This document shows positions 33,641 to 44,103 of a DNA stretch of 64,000 bases, piece after piece. Source of the stretch: Lepas anatifera (lineage: Eukaryota > Arthropoda > Thecostraca > Lepadidae); NCBI GenBank assembly GCA_034440635.1, contig JAOTON010001073.1, positions 510,001 through 574,000 of the forward strand, given 5' to 3'. The notes under the pieces are model-generated. The model was not told the origin of the DNA. It ran no database searches and worked only from the letters and a program-made list of their open reading frames with translations. Made by a program: the position numbers and the translations under genes. Position 1 is the first letter of the stretch. The number at the start of each line of letters is the position of its first letter.

Positions 33641-33715
33641 TAGTGCATAAGGTCAGCCCAAGGGGGTCCGCGGACCCCTGAGACCCCTTCCCCTGGCTAC
33701 ACCACTGTCAGAACA

Positions 33716-34307
33716 TCTCAAGGGGCCCATTCAAGCCCTCGGCCGCCCAGTCAGTGGCAGTAAAGCCTTATAGGGGTCCCAGACCATCTCAGGTGCCCTC
33801 AGTTCAACACAGAGGCCCATATTAGCTCTGATGACCAGATAAACTAAAGGGCCCGGATCATCCAGGGGCCCCTTGTCGGCATATTTGGGGCTTCAGAACA
33901 GTTCAGGGTTTCAATTAAGGCTTACAACCAAATTTCAGAGCATGGGCCCTATTCCTGTGCAGGGGCCTCAGATAAGTTTAAGGTCTTCTGTGCATCACAG
34001 GGGATCCAGATTAGCTCAAGGGGCAATATTAACTTTACGGTCCCAGCTCAGCTCAGGGGCCCCCAGGTCGGTGGATATAGGTTCTGGCCAACTCACGGGA
34101 CCCTGTTTAAGGTTACGGCTCCTAGCTCAGTTTAGGCATCCTAGAACAGTTCATGCTGCCCAAACCATCTCAGGGGCGCTCAGTTCAGCTCAAAGGGCCC
34201 AGATTAGCTCGTATGGCATCAGAGGCCAGTTCAGGGGCCCCGAGAAGCTTAGGGGACCTTAAAATCAACTCATAGGACCTCAACTTAGTTTAAGGGCACA
34301 GGTAAGC
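33716..34307. repeat. old degenerate tandem array, right part
   Basis: Continuation of the array at 27857-28281: GGTCGGTGGATATAGGTTC near 34067 matches the long-period marker. Units such as CAGATTAGCTCAAGGGGC and AGCTCAGGGGCCCC repeat. It ends at the TTAA element. Confidence 0.7.
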
Positions 34308-35339
34308 TTAACCCTCGCCCCACCGGGGGGCCATCGATGGCCCCCTAAGGTTTTTCCGGGATAGCAGAAAAACGACGAGGCGCAGCACCGCGGTTGAGGG
34401 CTCTACCTCTCACTGCATCATTTTCCCATCATCCCTGAAATTTTTTAGCCCGGGTCACCCAAGGTCAGGTCACCAGACGAGGTCAACCAAGGTCACCTCA
34501 CTTCACCTTTAGAGCTCTGTAAGAGCTACATTTCAAAGTCGATCGATTTGAAACTTCCTACACTTCATGACCCCTCCAGGGTCTACAAGGTGTATATCCG
34601 GGATTTTTCGATTTCGTGCCCTGAGGTCAGGTCACGAGGCGACCTCTCCCATTGGAAAAGCATGGGGAAAAGCTATTTCATGATATAAAAGCCACAAAAA
34701 TGATTGCAAATACTCAGACTCCTCAGAACAACGGTTTTGGACACCCTTTCACGGATCCCAGGGGTCATATTTGCCCTTTGACTTTTCCAAGGTCATCCAA
34801 GGTCACCAGAGGTCAAAAACAGTATTTTGACAATAACTTTTGACCTAATTGAGCTAGAGCGGTGAAACAAACACCATCGTGTTTGTCTTGTCACTGGCTT
34901 TCATTTGATATACGGCAAGGTCACTTTTTGACCTTTCGTGACCTCAGGTCATATTAGGTCACGAGGTGACCTCTGGCGGTCAAACCACTGGCGGGAGGTC
35001 TTTACGTTCCACATAGCGGAAAAAGTACTGGCAATTTGCTATCAAATGTACTTTACCAGGCCTCAATAGCTCTAATGACATAAGAGTTATGCCCAGTTTG
35101 CTTAAGCATTGCATATTTGAGTGAAAATAGCCGATCTTGACCTAATTTGACCTCTGGAGGTCAAACCATTGACCTGAGCACTAAAACATGCGAAGTAATT
35201 TCTAACTGAATTCACGCGAGCTTTCTATTGCACTTTGCAGATTTGCGCTAACGCAAATATTTTCGGAGTTAGAGGGGGGCCATCGATGGCCCCCGGTGGG
35301 GCGAAGGTGGCGCCGGACCCCCGGTGGGGCGCGGGTTAA
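34308..35339 (+). mobile_element. TTAA-flanked element, family TTAACCCTCGCCCC, best-preserved copy
   Basis: TTAA at 34308-34311 and 35336-35339. Ends CCCTCGCCCCACCGGGGG and inverted CCCGCGCCCCACCGGGGG. Both ends carry GGGGGCCATCGATGGCCCCC or a one-base variant, a perfect palindrome at the right end. By eye about 20 exact AGGTCA/TGACCT hexamers lie in 1032 bp. The core motif is at 34640 (GACCTCTCCCATTGGAAAAG then CATGG). It is collinear with 4321-5350 and highly similar. There is no open frame of note. Confidence 0.9.
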
Positions 35340-35484
35340 CGGGGTTCCGGGGCAAGCTATCGGGACAGTTTGAGTTTCTTGCTTGATATTACAGTTGTTG
35401 ATATTCTTATCTCCGTTTCGGGGGCCCATCCCAGAAAAGTGGGGGGCCAGTGGCCCCCTGGCCCCCCCGGTTCCTACGCCTATG

Positions 35485-36299
35485 GATTGCGTAGTACTGA
35501 TATTTACATTGGAATATAAGTAATATGCACCATTTCAGTGTTATTAACCAACCCAAACTTTCCAGCTGTTCGATTTTCACTTACAACTTGTTTTAGTCAA
35601 ACTCGAGGTGAGACTTTACGATGGATGTGGTTAAGAGTCGCATTAAGTTATTTCTTTCTACGTTGTCTAGATTTACACCTCAGTTCTAAGGAATGAAAGT
35701 GTCTTAGATATTCGGCAAAGATCCGTTGCAGAACTGTAAGATCTTCAGAAGAGCGCTTAACACAATTCGAGAATGCATTTCAACTGTCCCTTTTCTACAC
35801 GTTGATTGGTTGTTTCTGATTGAAAATGCAAAACTTCATTTGGCCTGGAAATGACTGCAAATTAGGTATTTCAACATGCTCTCATAGTCGTCTTCACAAT
35901 CAGTAGCATACCAAGGAGGAGCCAGGGAGCCTAGGCCCGCTCCCCGAAATGTTTCAGGTGGCCACGCGGGTGCGCACTTTGTTGGAAAAAATGAGATGTG
36001 TAGACTTTATGCATTTAAGAGCTAATAAGGTCTCTTGCTATCACAAAAAGAATGATGAGCACATCTGCAGGGACACATTACAAGGCATAGGTACATAGGG
36101 GCATACACGATATTAGGGGCACATACAGGATGTCTGGAAAGCATGCATATCTACTGCAAAATTATGAGAGCGGGCACGCAGCATCAAGGGAACACATTGG
36201 AAATTTGGTCCCACATTAAACCCATTGGGGGCACACACAACACATAAAGGACAACTTAACCAAATCTTGGAGGGAGGGGGATAGGCACAGGATTTAGAG
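35485..36299. other. non-coding, possible decayed hAT-like left end at 35905
   Basis: Mostly AT-rich DNA without genes. CAGTAGCATACCAAGGAGG near 35905 resembles the inner element's left end and is followed by a G/C-rich segment and CACA/GGGGCACA repeats (36080-36300). No matching right end or duplication was found. Confidence 0.4.
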
Positions 36300-36850
36300 G
36301 ACACTGTTTAGAGTCCCCCAGAGCTGTTCTTGGAGGCCCCTCCCCGAAGAGTTAGTCTCGGGTGCCCCATATTCTGTCTAAGGGGCCCTGAGTTGATCTC
36401 GGGGTCCCAAGAATTGGTCTCGGGGCCCCCAGACTTGTTCTCGGAGGTCCCTCAATAGATTGTCTCGGGGGCCCAGAGTGGATCTGGGGAGGCCCACAAA
36501 ATTTGGTCTCAGGGGCTCAAAGTTTTTATCTCGGTCCTTCAGAAGCTGGTCTCAGAGAGCCATCAGAGACGGTATCGGGGCCCCAGGAGCTGTTTTCGCG
36601 GTTCTCAAGTGTTGGTTTCGGGAGCTTTCACGATCTGTTCTCGGGTTGTTGGGGGGACAAGACTTGGTCTTGGGACCCCGGGACTTGTCTTGGGGACCCT
36701 CAGAGTTGGCCTCATGGAGGGCCTCAGCGATGGTCTTGGGAACACGCGAGTTGGTCTCAAGGGCTCTCAAGAGCTTGTTCGAGCCCCTCTTAATTGGTTT
36801 TAGGAGGCCTCTAAGAGTTAGTCTCAGGGACGAAAATTTGTAGTCTCATT
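36300..36850 (-). repeat. satellite of the block B type in opposite orientation
   Basis: Units such as TTGGTCTCGGGGCCCC and GGTCTCAGGGGCTC are the reverse complement of the GGGGCCCCTGAGACCAA units found inside the inner hAT-like element. The array lies outside the outer element. Open frames of up to 127 codons here are repeat-driven. Confidence 0.75.
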
Positions 36851-37043
36851 GTCATTTCCTGTCTAGGGTAAAAATAAAAATCCCGATACAAAATTCGGTG
36901 GCGACGTCCCTGGTTTATACATATAGCAAAACCGGGGGAACGCATACCGGTGAAGACCGACCATAACCATCTAAATCTGGATGCAGTTCTTAAGATAATA
37001 TATGCATCTTAAGGCTGGAGTTAAATTAAAAAACTTTAAAATC

Positions 37044-37190
37044 GTCGATAGCTCAGTTGGTCGAGCGTTGGGCTCCGGCCCGCTGCTCGGGAACATGCAG
37101 CGACAGTGCATGTGCTTTGTGCAGGCTTGGGATTGGCTCCCCTGAGACGCTCCCGTGCTCAATGCGGAGTAGCCCTGTTAACGTTGGGTC
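37044..37190 (+). mobile_element. tRNA-like SINE head (putative)
   Basis: GTCGATAGCTCAGTTGGTCG at 37044 contains a perfect A-box TAGCTCAGTTGG and tRNA-like spacing. The B-box candidate (TTGGGATTGGCTCCCC, about 37128) is weak, and the segment is not a foldable canonical tRNA, so a SINE-derived origin is more likely than a functional tRNA gene. An end near GTTGGGTCATAAAAGAG is plausible. Confidence 0.45.
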
Positions 37191-37942
37191 ATAAAAGAGC
37201 TTTCAGAATTTTTCACCAACTCCTGGAACATTTCATGTTTGAATCTTACTTTCTTTTCCCTCAAAACTCTCGGAAGTATGCCACATAGGGTCGCAATAAT
37301 TAGGACGTATCAATGTGTTCACCCCACTGCAAAAATATCCCCGCAGGCCCTGTGAATTATCAACGCTTCACATCCGGGGACCGCGATGTTCAGTCACGGC
37401 CTGTGCTGCTCTTGCTCAGGTCCGCCCAACAACCAGACCACGCCACGTGACCACCGGCGACGTCACGTGATCACAGCCACTGCAGGTCACCAGGGCGTTG
37501 ATTGGCGGAACAGAGTGTCGTGTTTGTGAGTGTGCTGAGGACGGAGATGCTGCCCGATTGGAGCGCCTGCGGTAATGGTGGGGTGGCGCGGCGAGGGTGC
37601 TCAAGCAGCGGGATAATCACAGTGTGCGCCTCCCAGGACAATCTATCCGTCACCGGGGACGGCCGTCTACTGACGTGGGTGCTATCATCGCGAAAGCGAG
37701 CATTTCCGCACATGATGCTGCTCAGTACACAGATTAAGGCCGATTAGTGGTGTTACGACATGTATGATGACGACCCAATACGAAAGCTGGCCTGAGTAGC
37801 TGGGAAGCCGCACATCAAGCTGCTGCTGAATTGGGAAAGCGTGGCGGGAGTTGCCTGGAAATGTTTGCAGCTTTTCTTGGAAGAATCTTTGGTGGGAAAA
37901 TTGTCTTAGATGGTTACATGTTTAGAATGAACATCAAAATGA

Positions 37943-37945
<3 letters not shown>

Positions 37946-37973
<28 letters not shown>

Positions 37974-37974
37974 T
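37946..37974. repeat. (TA)n microsatellite
   Basis: About 28 bases of alternating AT. Confidence 0.95.
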
Positions 37975-38145
37975 TCGGTATAGCAAACTTAATTAATCTT
38001 GTATGTTTTCCTGCTGTATATACTTTCTCATGGTCCGAATGCTTCAATATAAACGGTTGTCAAAGCAAATAGCAATGAACCTCTAAGTTCTCTTTAGACT
38101 CTAGCAACAGCATATGCATTACACTTACCTATCCGTGACTTCCTG

Positions 38146-38302
38146 CAGTGGCGGATCCAAGGCGGAGGGGGCTTGGGGACTCGAGCCCCCTGAAATGTCC
38201 GATCCCCTTTATCTAATACATAGGCGAGGGGCTGCCCGAGGTACTGGCGGGTGAGGCTCGAGCCCCCTAGCATCCCCAAACAAATTCCTGGATCCGCCAC
38301 TG
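38146..38302. mobile_element. hAT-like MITE, 157 bp
   Basis: The left end CAGTGGCGGATCCAAGG and inverted right end CAGTGGCGGATCCAGGAA are near-perfect terminal inverted repeats. The interior carries CTCGAGCCCCCT twice in opposite halves. Flanks (ACTTCCTG and CTTCCCTA) do not give a clean 8-bp duplication. It is related to the elements at 26240 and 56608. Confidence 0.8.
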
Positions 38303-41030
38303 CTTCCCTATGTGAAGGCTTCAGCCACACAAGCAGCGCCGCTCTTCTAAGCCATCAACCGCAGTGTGCTGTTTGGAAGTCACCAACAGCTCTCGTGGCA
38401 TAGACAATCCAATAATTTCTAAAGCTAGATTATCATCATCATTCTCTTACTTTAGTCCGGCCTATTTGCCGCCGCTATGCCCGGTTTGTGCCCATTTCCG
38501 CCTGTTCCAGCACCCCCGATTAGGGGCGGGGACGGCGTGCTCACGTCTGGCCCGTGTGTCCGTGCGCAGAATGTTCTCGTCGTCTGCCGCCAGCACGCCG
38601 CGTCGCGGCGGACCCGGCGCGCTGTTTTGCATGCCCGGTATGTGGGTCAGGTCAGGTCACACCGCACTGTGAGACGGCGTCGGAAGCGGCCGCGCCAATC
38701 AGAACTCGATGATACGCCGCCGGCCGGTGGCTCTCCTTTATGTAACTGTCCGTCAAATCGACACCGCCGCTCTTCTGGTGAGTAATGGGCGCGGGAGAGC
38801 GGCGCTGGCGCCGGCGGCTGGAATCCTTCCTCGCCTGCGGGCGCGGTGTCACTCAGACCAGGACACTGGGTGAGCGGCGCGACCACAGCCAGGTAATCGC
38901 CCCCGGATAAATGTAATCGCTTTCGCAGCGTGTGATTTGCACTTTCGCGGTATGACATTCCGGGGATCAGTGCTAGGGTAGCCTGGTTGTAAGTGACAAC
39001 TCTGGAAGGTGTAATCAATGTTTTTAAACACAAAATAGAGATAATGACTGCGGTAAGTATTAAATTTGACGATAAAAAGAGTGCTATTCATCCAGAAGAA
39101 AACGAAGACAAACCTAAGGTCATGAAAGATGCGGAACTAGCAGACCTGCAAAAAAGGTACACATGTTTGCGTGATTTCATATTCGCGTTGGTTGTGGTAG
39201 TTTTTCTGCATTTTGCTTTCTTTGATACCCCTCAAATTCTGACATTTTGCACTTTTTTCCACGCTCTAGCTCTCGTCTCTTCCCCCTAAAGGAGACTCAC
39301 CTCGGACAGAAATAAAAGATGTCTCAGTTATTGTTAGCACAGACAGAAAATAATAATATATGTCCCATTCGTTTAGTAGGGGCCGGGAGGAATAGCTATT
39401 GAATTTTCCGTCCCCAGATTGGAATCCCAGCGGCGGGAAACCGTCTCCCCTGTCCCGTCCAGCCCGGTGGAGATGATCCTTATACACCAGCGCCATCACT
39501 CCCCGAAATGGAGTTCAGGGCTGCATTTTACAGCAGTCGCTCGTAATTTATGTATAAGTTTTTTTCATTTTGATATCCATATACGACCAGAGACGGATTC
39601 AAGGGGGAGGCAAAGGGGGCGGTCGGCCTCTTAGGACCCAAGGGCCGCCCCCTGCCGATTTCTGGAGCCGACGGCTCCCGAGATTGGCGATAACTTGAAT
39701 ACACACAGTAAATGTTACACCAAAACACAAAGGAAGTTCATTGAATGCGGAAATTTTCCACTATGGGGCACCCTTAATTTTGAATCAGCTTTCCTCACCA
39801 TACCATTGGGTGCCCCAATTGAACCCTCATCGATGTTTCGCCCCTCTCTATTTTGTAGTTTGGTGCCTATATTTCACGATTGGTCACACCTTTTCAGCCC
39901 TTGGGTGGGCCACTGCAGTGCGGACCACTCCCTCGTGCATGACTGTGCGCCCCTTCTCCACCCTTCACCGCTATTTTACAGCCTCAGGATGCCCCACTTT
40001 ACATGGATCGCCCTCATTTGCCTCCGGCTACCCTTAGCCTTGTGGCTGGATGCCCGGTTTTAACGATTTGCCGCCCATTTTTCGGCTCTAGGTTAACCCA
40101 CTGCAACAAGTGGATGGGGATCAAGATACCTTTACTTTACAAGATAAAAGATACAATATCACGATAACTTTATGGGGATTATTCGCAGGGCTACTAACAT
40201 GAAATTTTTGATATGCCTAGAGCAACAACTTCAAAGACGAAGTATTCGATCTAAATTACCTCCCCAACCACGGCATTAGCTATGGCTAGTTTGAGGGCTG
40301 TCAGTCTCCGACTTACATGCTAACAGCCGACTAACAGCCGATATTTTTAGTGGACAACTATCGCGCCGACGCTGGAAATGTCATTGTCACGACCGCTCCA
40401 TGAGTCCGCTGTGGCAAGTCACACGTCGTATAGCATAGAGCTCCAATCTGATTACGAGTTTCCTTACGGGCTCGTGGCAGATAGCTGAGCACCAGAAGAG
40501 CGAGGAGCCGTGTAAATCGGCAGAGCGAGCGGCGCGCGCGTGACGCCGTGATGGAGCGGCGTGCTGTGATGGACGCGCGCCGCTAGATGAAAGCGCACAT
40601 CTCCCGGTGCCGGGTCACACCGGCCGCTCTAAAGAGGTGTCCGCACCGGTCTCTACCTGATTCATGGAAATTTGATCGGTCTCTGATTAGTGATGCCACT
40701 TTTGGAAATGGAGAAACCAGTCACTGAAATGGCAAGGTATTGTGTCGTATAACTAATGAAATATGTACCTGGTGATTGTAGTTCAGTTTGTATTTCTCTT
40801 TCAGGCAGGGAAATCAATTATGTGCTTAGGTACTCTTGGAGTATTCATTTAAAGCATCACTGCCTGGGGTCCGAAAGACCCCCTTCCGTTTTTCGCGAAT
40901 GCTTCTGAGTCAATTCAAATGAAACTTGCGTCGCTTTGCAGGCCTATGACCAAAAATTAATACCTGGTCAGGTTAATTAACATCAGGTCAACACCAGGTT
41001 CACGAGCTATGACTTCATTTCTAAACCCAT
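38303..41030. other. non-coding with a GC-rich pocket and a possible decayed element
   Basis: No gene was recognised. 38460-38960 is GC/CpG-rich with open frames on both strands. From about 39588 (CAGAGACGGATTCAAGGGGG, hAT-like left end) to 40080 a degenerate array of GTGCCCC/TTTGCCGCCC-type phrases occurs, with no partner end located. 40450-40650 is again GC-rich. Confidence 0.4.
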
Positions 41031-42172
41031 TTAACCCTTTTCCGGCGGGGCTATATTGCCCCCTTCTTTCGGATATCTCGAAACGGCTTGCGATAGAACT
41101 TTGAAACTTCCTGACTTTTCCTAAAACTAGTAAGGCAGGTTTTCTGAAATTTTCAAGATTATATATTCACCGGGCGGAGCTATGGCTGGGTTTTGGGGAG
41201 GTTCTATCCACAAACCAAGTATTATCGTTGCGATGGGTTTTGTAAAAGGAAGCCGTCTCTGCTGATCCTGATACCAGTTATATGGTTTATTATATCATTT
41301 TTATGTGAGATGATAGTGCATTATTGTCACTATTTGTATTCATCGGGCGGTTACGCAGTTCAAATGGGGGAATGTTATCAGAAGGACTAAACGTTAGTAA
41401 GTGAGAAGACTGCTTACAGCCGTGTCAGGGCGAATACAATTGGGTATATGAAAATTCAAAATAGTTATAATTTGATTACCGGGCGTGTCCGTCACTCAAT
41501 TTTCAAAATGTATATTCCCAGCCGTATCACCGCCGCGACTAATATCGTTGTATATTGAAATGTGTTTCCAATCACCCACCCCACGACGAGTCCTATCCGC
41601 CTTTCACCCCCTTCCGAGCTCCATGGAGGGTAAAATTATCGAATTAAATTTCAACTAGTCGAGGGACTAATATACTCATGCATACCATTCGCATATTGTT
41701 GGTTGTATTTTACCCATTGTTTTACTTACTGCATCCGCCCCTGTGAGTTTTTCCTTTTTTATTTATTTATGTTTCAAGATGCCAGCAGTATATGACGGCT
41801 TCTAATCCGCGTAACAAAACTTTTAGGTTGTATATATTTCCTCTAGTCCTGGTCCTGGAACTGCCATTGAATTTCAATTTTGCGTAACTCAGTATATGAC
41901 AATTTTGGATCAATTATTTGTAAATCTGAACTAGTTTTGTGAAAATCGTACACAGAGACAGGGTTTGGAAATCTAAAAATACACAAAATTGTATATTTTG
42001 CACGACCTTCTCCTAAAAATAAAAATTTTGAAATTTTCTTTTTCCAAAATAAAGTTTAGCAGCAGAGGAATCTATGGCACTTGAATTTTCAAAATCGGCC
42101 GGTTAGATTACGATCTTAGGGGCCGATATTGCCCCTGCCAAATAGGGGTAGCCGGCCTACGGAAATGGTTAA
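41031..42172 (+). mobile_element. TTAA-flanked element, distinct family, about 1.14 kb
   Basis: The left end is TTAACCCTTTTCCGGCGGGG and the inverted right end TTAACCATTTCCGTAGGCCGG, with TTAA at 41031 and 42169. Near each end is a small palindrome, GGGGCTATATTGCCCC on the left and GGGGCCGATATTGCCCC on the right. The AT-rich interior shows no open frame longer than 65 codons and few GGTCA motifs, so it is only distantly related to the other TTAA families. Confidence 0.75.
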
Positions 42173-42249
42173 GGTAATTCTATTTTTATAAAATGAGACT
42201 GACAGACCCAGAGTGTAAATTGGCTCTTAAAAGAGCTAGATCAAGTTTC

Positions 42250-43169
42250 TTAAGCCTTGCCCCACCGGGGAGCATCAATGATTTTCAACCCTAAGTTTTT
42301 TTCGGGATAGCAGAAAAATGACGAGACGCAGCACCGACGGTCAGACGGTTTTATCTCTCACCCCCTCATTTTCCCACCACCCCTGACATTGTTTACCCCG
42401 GGTCACCCAAGGTCAGGTCACCAGGCAAGGCCAACTATGGTCACTCCAGGGTATACAAGGCGTATATCCGGGATTTTTTAGGTCACTAGGTGACCTTTTC
42501 CATCGAAAAAGCATGGGGAAAAGCTGTCTTATGATCTAAAAGTCACAAAAACGACACAAAAACGATTGCAAATGCTCAGCGTGCTTAGAAAAACGGTCTT
42601 GGACACCCTTTCACGGATCCCGGGGGCCATATTTGCCGTTTGACCTCTCCAAGGTCATCCAAGATCACCAGGGGTCAAAAACAGTATTTTGAAGATAACT
42701 TTTGACCTAATTAAGCTAGAGCACTGAATCAAACATCATCGTGTATGTCTCGTCACTGGCGTTCATTTGATATACAGCAAGGTCACTTAATGACCTTTCG
42801 TGACCTCAGGTCAGATTAGGTCACGATGTTACCTCTGGAGGTCAAACTACTGGTGGGAGATCATTAAATTTCACATAACGGAAAAAGGTCTGACATTTTC
42901 CTACCAAATTTATGCCACCAGATCTTAATCGCTCTATTGGCTTACGAGTTAGTGAAGATAGTCTATCGTGACCTAACTTGACCTCTGGAGGTTAAACCAT
43001 TGACCTGAGCACTCAAACATGCAGGCTAATTTCTTATTGAATTCACGCGAACTTTCTAATGCACTTTGCAGATTTGTGCTAACCCGCATATTTTTGGAGT
43101 TAGAGTGGAGGCCATCGATGGCCCCGGTGGGGGAAGGTGGCGCCGGACCCGCGGTGGGGTGCGGCTTAA
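42250..43169 (+). mobile_element. TTAA-flanked element, family TTAACCCTCGCCCC, diverged copy
   Basis: TTAA at 42250-42253 and 43166-43169. Ends TTAAGCCTTGCCCCACCGGG and inverted TTAAGCCGCACCCCACCGCG. It is collinear with 34308-35339 apart from an internal deletion of about 100 bp after the ACCAAGGTCA region. The core motif is at 42490 (TGACCTTTTCCATCGAAAAA then GCATGG). Confidence 0.85.
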
Positions 43170-43514
43170 AAACATTTTAAATCTCTTGAAACAAAAATAT
43201 GCATAATTTCATCCATTCTGAGGCCAGATCAATACCAAGTCACCAGGGTTCACCAAGGTTGTCTATAACTTTTGAGCGAAACGATGCAGTTTTAAAATTG
43301 GTATCGTGAGTAATGAACATGACTCAAGGATGTAAATGGCTGCAAAGATCATGACATTGAAACATAATTATCTGACTTTTATCTTTGTTGAAGGTAACCA
43401 GATCATCAGATCCGAAACGTACAAAATCTGATATTCTTCGGTAGAACAGCCCAATGAAATTTTTACACATCATTGTGCAAACATTCGTTTGGCACTTTGC
43501 TGATACACTGGACA

Positions 43515-44103
43515 ATAACACGCGCCCGTACGGAGGGCGAGGTTAACCCACTTAACTTTGTTTTGCAGCTAGCCAAAACGGTGGAGTGGGCGCCACCGTG
43601 CCAGGTATGCTGTTACCTGTTCTTTTTGCAACTTCTGGCAACATTTTAAGTCCGGGTATTTAGTTCGGGTATATCAGGTGGTTCAACAGTCCAGGTCAAG
43701 TGACATAACCTGAAAATTATAGAGTGCCTGCAGTAAGATCAGACTTGTTATTTTGATTCGAGATTCAAATCCCATAATAAGGTCATCTTCTTTATATCGA
43801 TGACCTTGGGTCAGTCCACGGTCATGACCACCAATTAAAAATGCATGGGGACATTTTTCTAAAGTTGATAACTTTGCAGATAATCTAGATAGACCACTTA
43901 TTTTGACGCCCAGTGGCTTCAAAAGCGACCTGACCAAAACATTGTCCATCAAATTTTTGGTATATATCAAGACGGGCTATCTAACCCTTATGCTTTTCTT
44001 TTCACTACCTAACATTGTGCAGTCGCTAAGATCATGGGGAGCTGGGGGTACCTATCCCTCCGGATTGGCGAAAGTAGCGCGCAACCCCGTACCGGCGCGT
44101 TAA
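43515..44103 (+). mobile_element. TTAA-type element related to the 1522 element
   Basis: The left end ATAACACGCGCCCGTACGG (TTAA mutated to ATAA) and inverted right end TTAACGCGCCGGTACGGGG match each other. The core motif is at 43823 (CATGACCACCAATTAAAAAT then GCATGG), with a neighbouring GATGACCTTGGGTCAG stretch. No coding region is seen. Confidence 0.65.

Larger units (their letters stand above)
28282..33707 (+). mobile_element. inner hAT-like non-autonomous element, about 5.4 kb
   Basis: The left end CAGTGGCGTAGCCAGG and inverted right end CAGTGGTGTAGCCAGG differ at one of 16 bases and are flanked by an exact 8-bp duplication TCAGAACA (28274-28281, 33708-33715). Removing the element and one duplication restores the phase of the surrounding array (compare GTCTCAGAACATCTC...TTCAAG with GTCTCGAAACAGCTA...TTCAAG near 28097). 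The interior has an AT-rich 1 kb (28330-29290), then kilobases of G/C-rich satellite and a LINE. The open frame 28704-29108 (134 codons) resembles no known protein. No transposase is seen. Confidence 0.85.
26469..35484 (+). mobile_element. outer hAT-like non-autonomous element, about 9.0 kb
   Basis: The left end CAGGGGCGTAGGAACGG and the inverted right end CATAGGCGTAGGAACCGG form terminal inverted repeats. They are flanked by an exact 8-bp duplication GATTGCGT at 26461-26468 and 35485-35492. An 8-bp duplication with CA-starting ends fits the hAT superfamily. The interior holds AT-rich DNA (26530-27340), a SINE, a second copy of the right-terminal 130 bp (27722-27856), an old tandem array, the inner element at 28282-33707 and a TTAA element at 34308-35339. 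No transposase remnant was recognised, so mobilisation in trans is inferred. Confidence 0.85.
36851..38145. other. apparently single-copy non-coding DNA
   Basis: No gene was recognised. It contains the tRNA-like segment at 37044 and a TA tract at 37946-37974. GC rises between 37380 and 37720, where open frames appear on both strands without motifs. Confidence 0.4.

Noticed and set aside
36460..36843. 127-codon frame
   Set aside because: It lies within the inverted satellite array and is repeat-driven.
37044..37117. Functional tRNA gene
   Set aside because: The A-box is good, but the B-box is poor and acceptor/anticodon arms do not fold; a SINE head is more likely. The same applies to 58996-59069 and 60390-60463.
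38146..38302. 8-bp target duplication for this MITE
   Set aside because: Flanks ACTTCCTG and CTTCCCTA align only when shifted, so no clean duplication was claimed.
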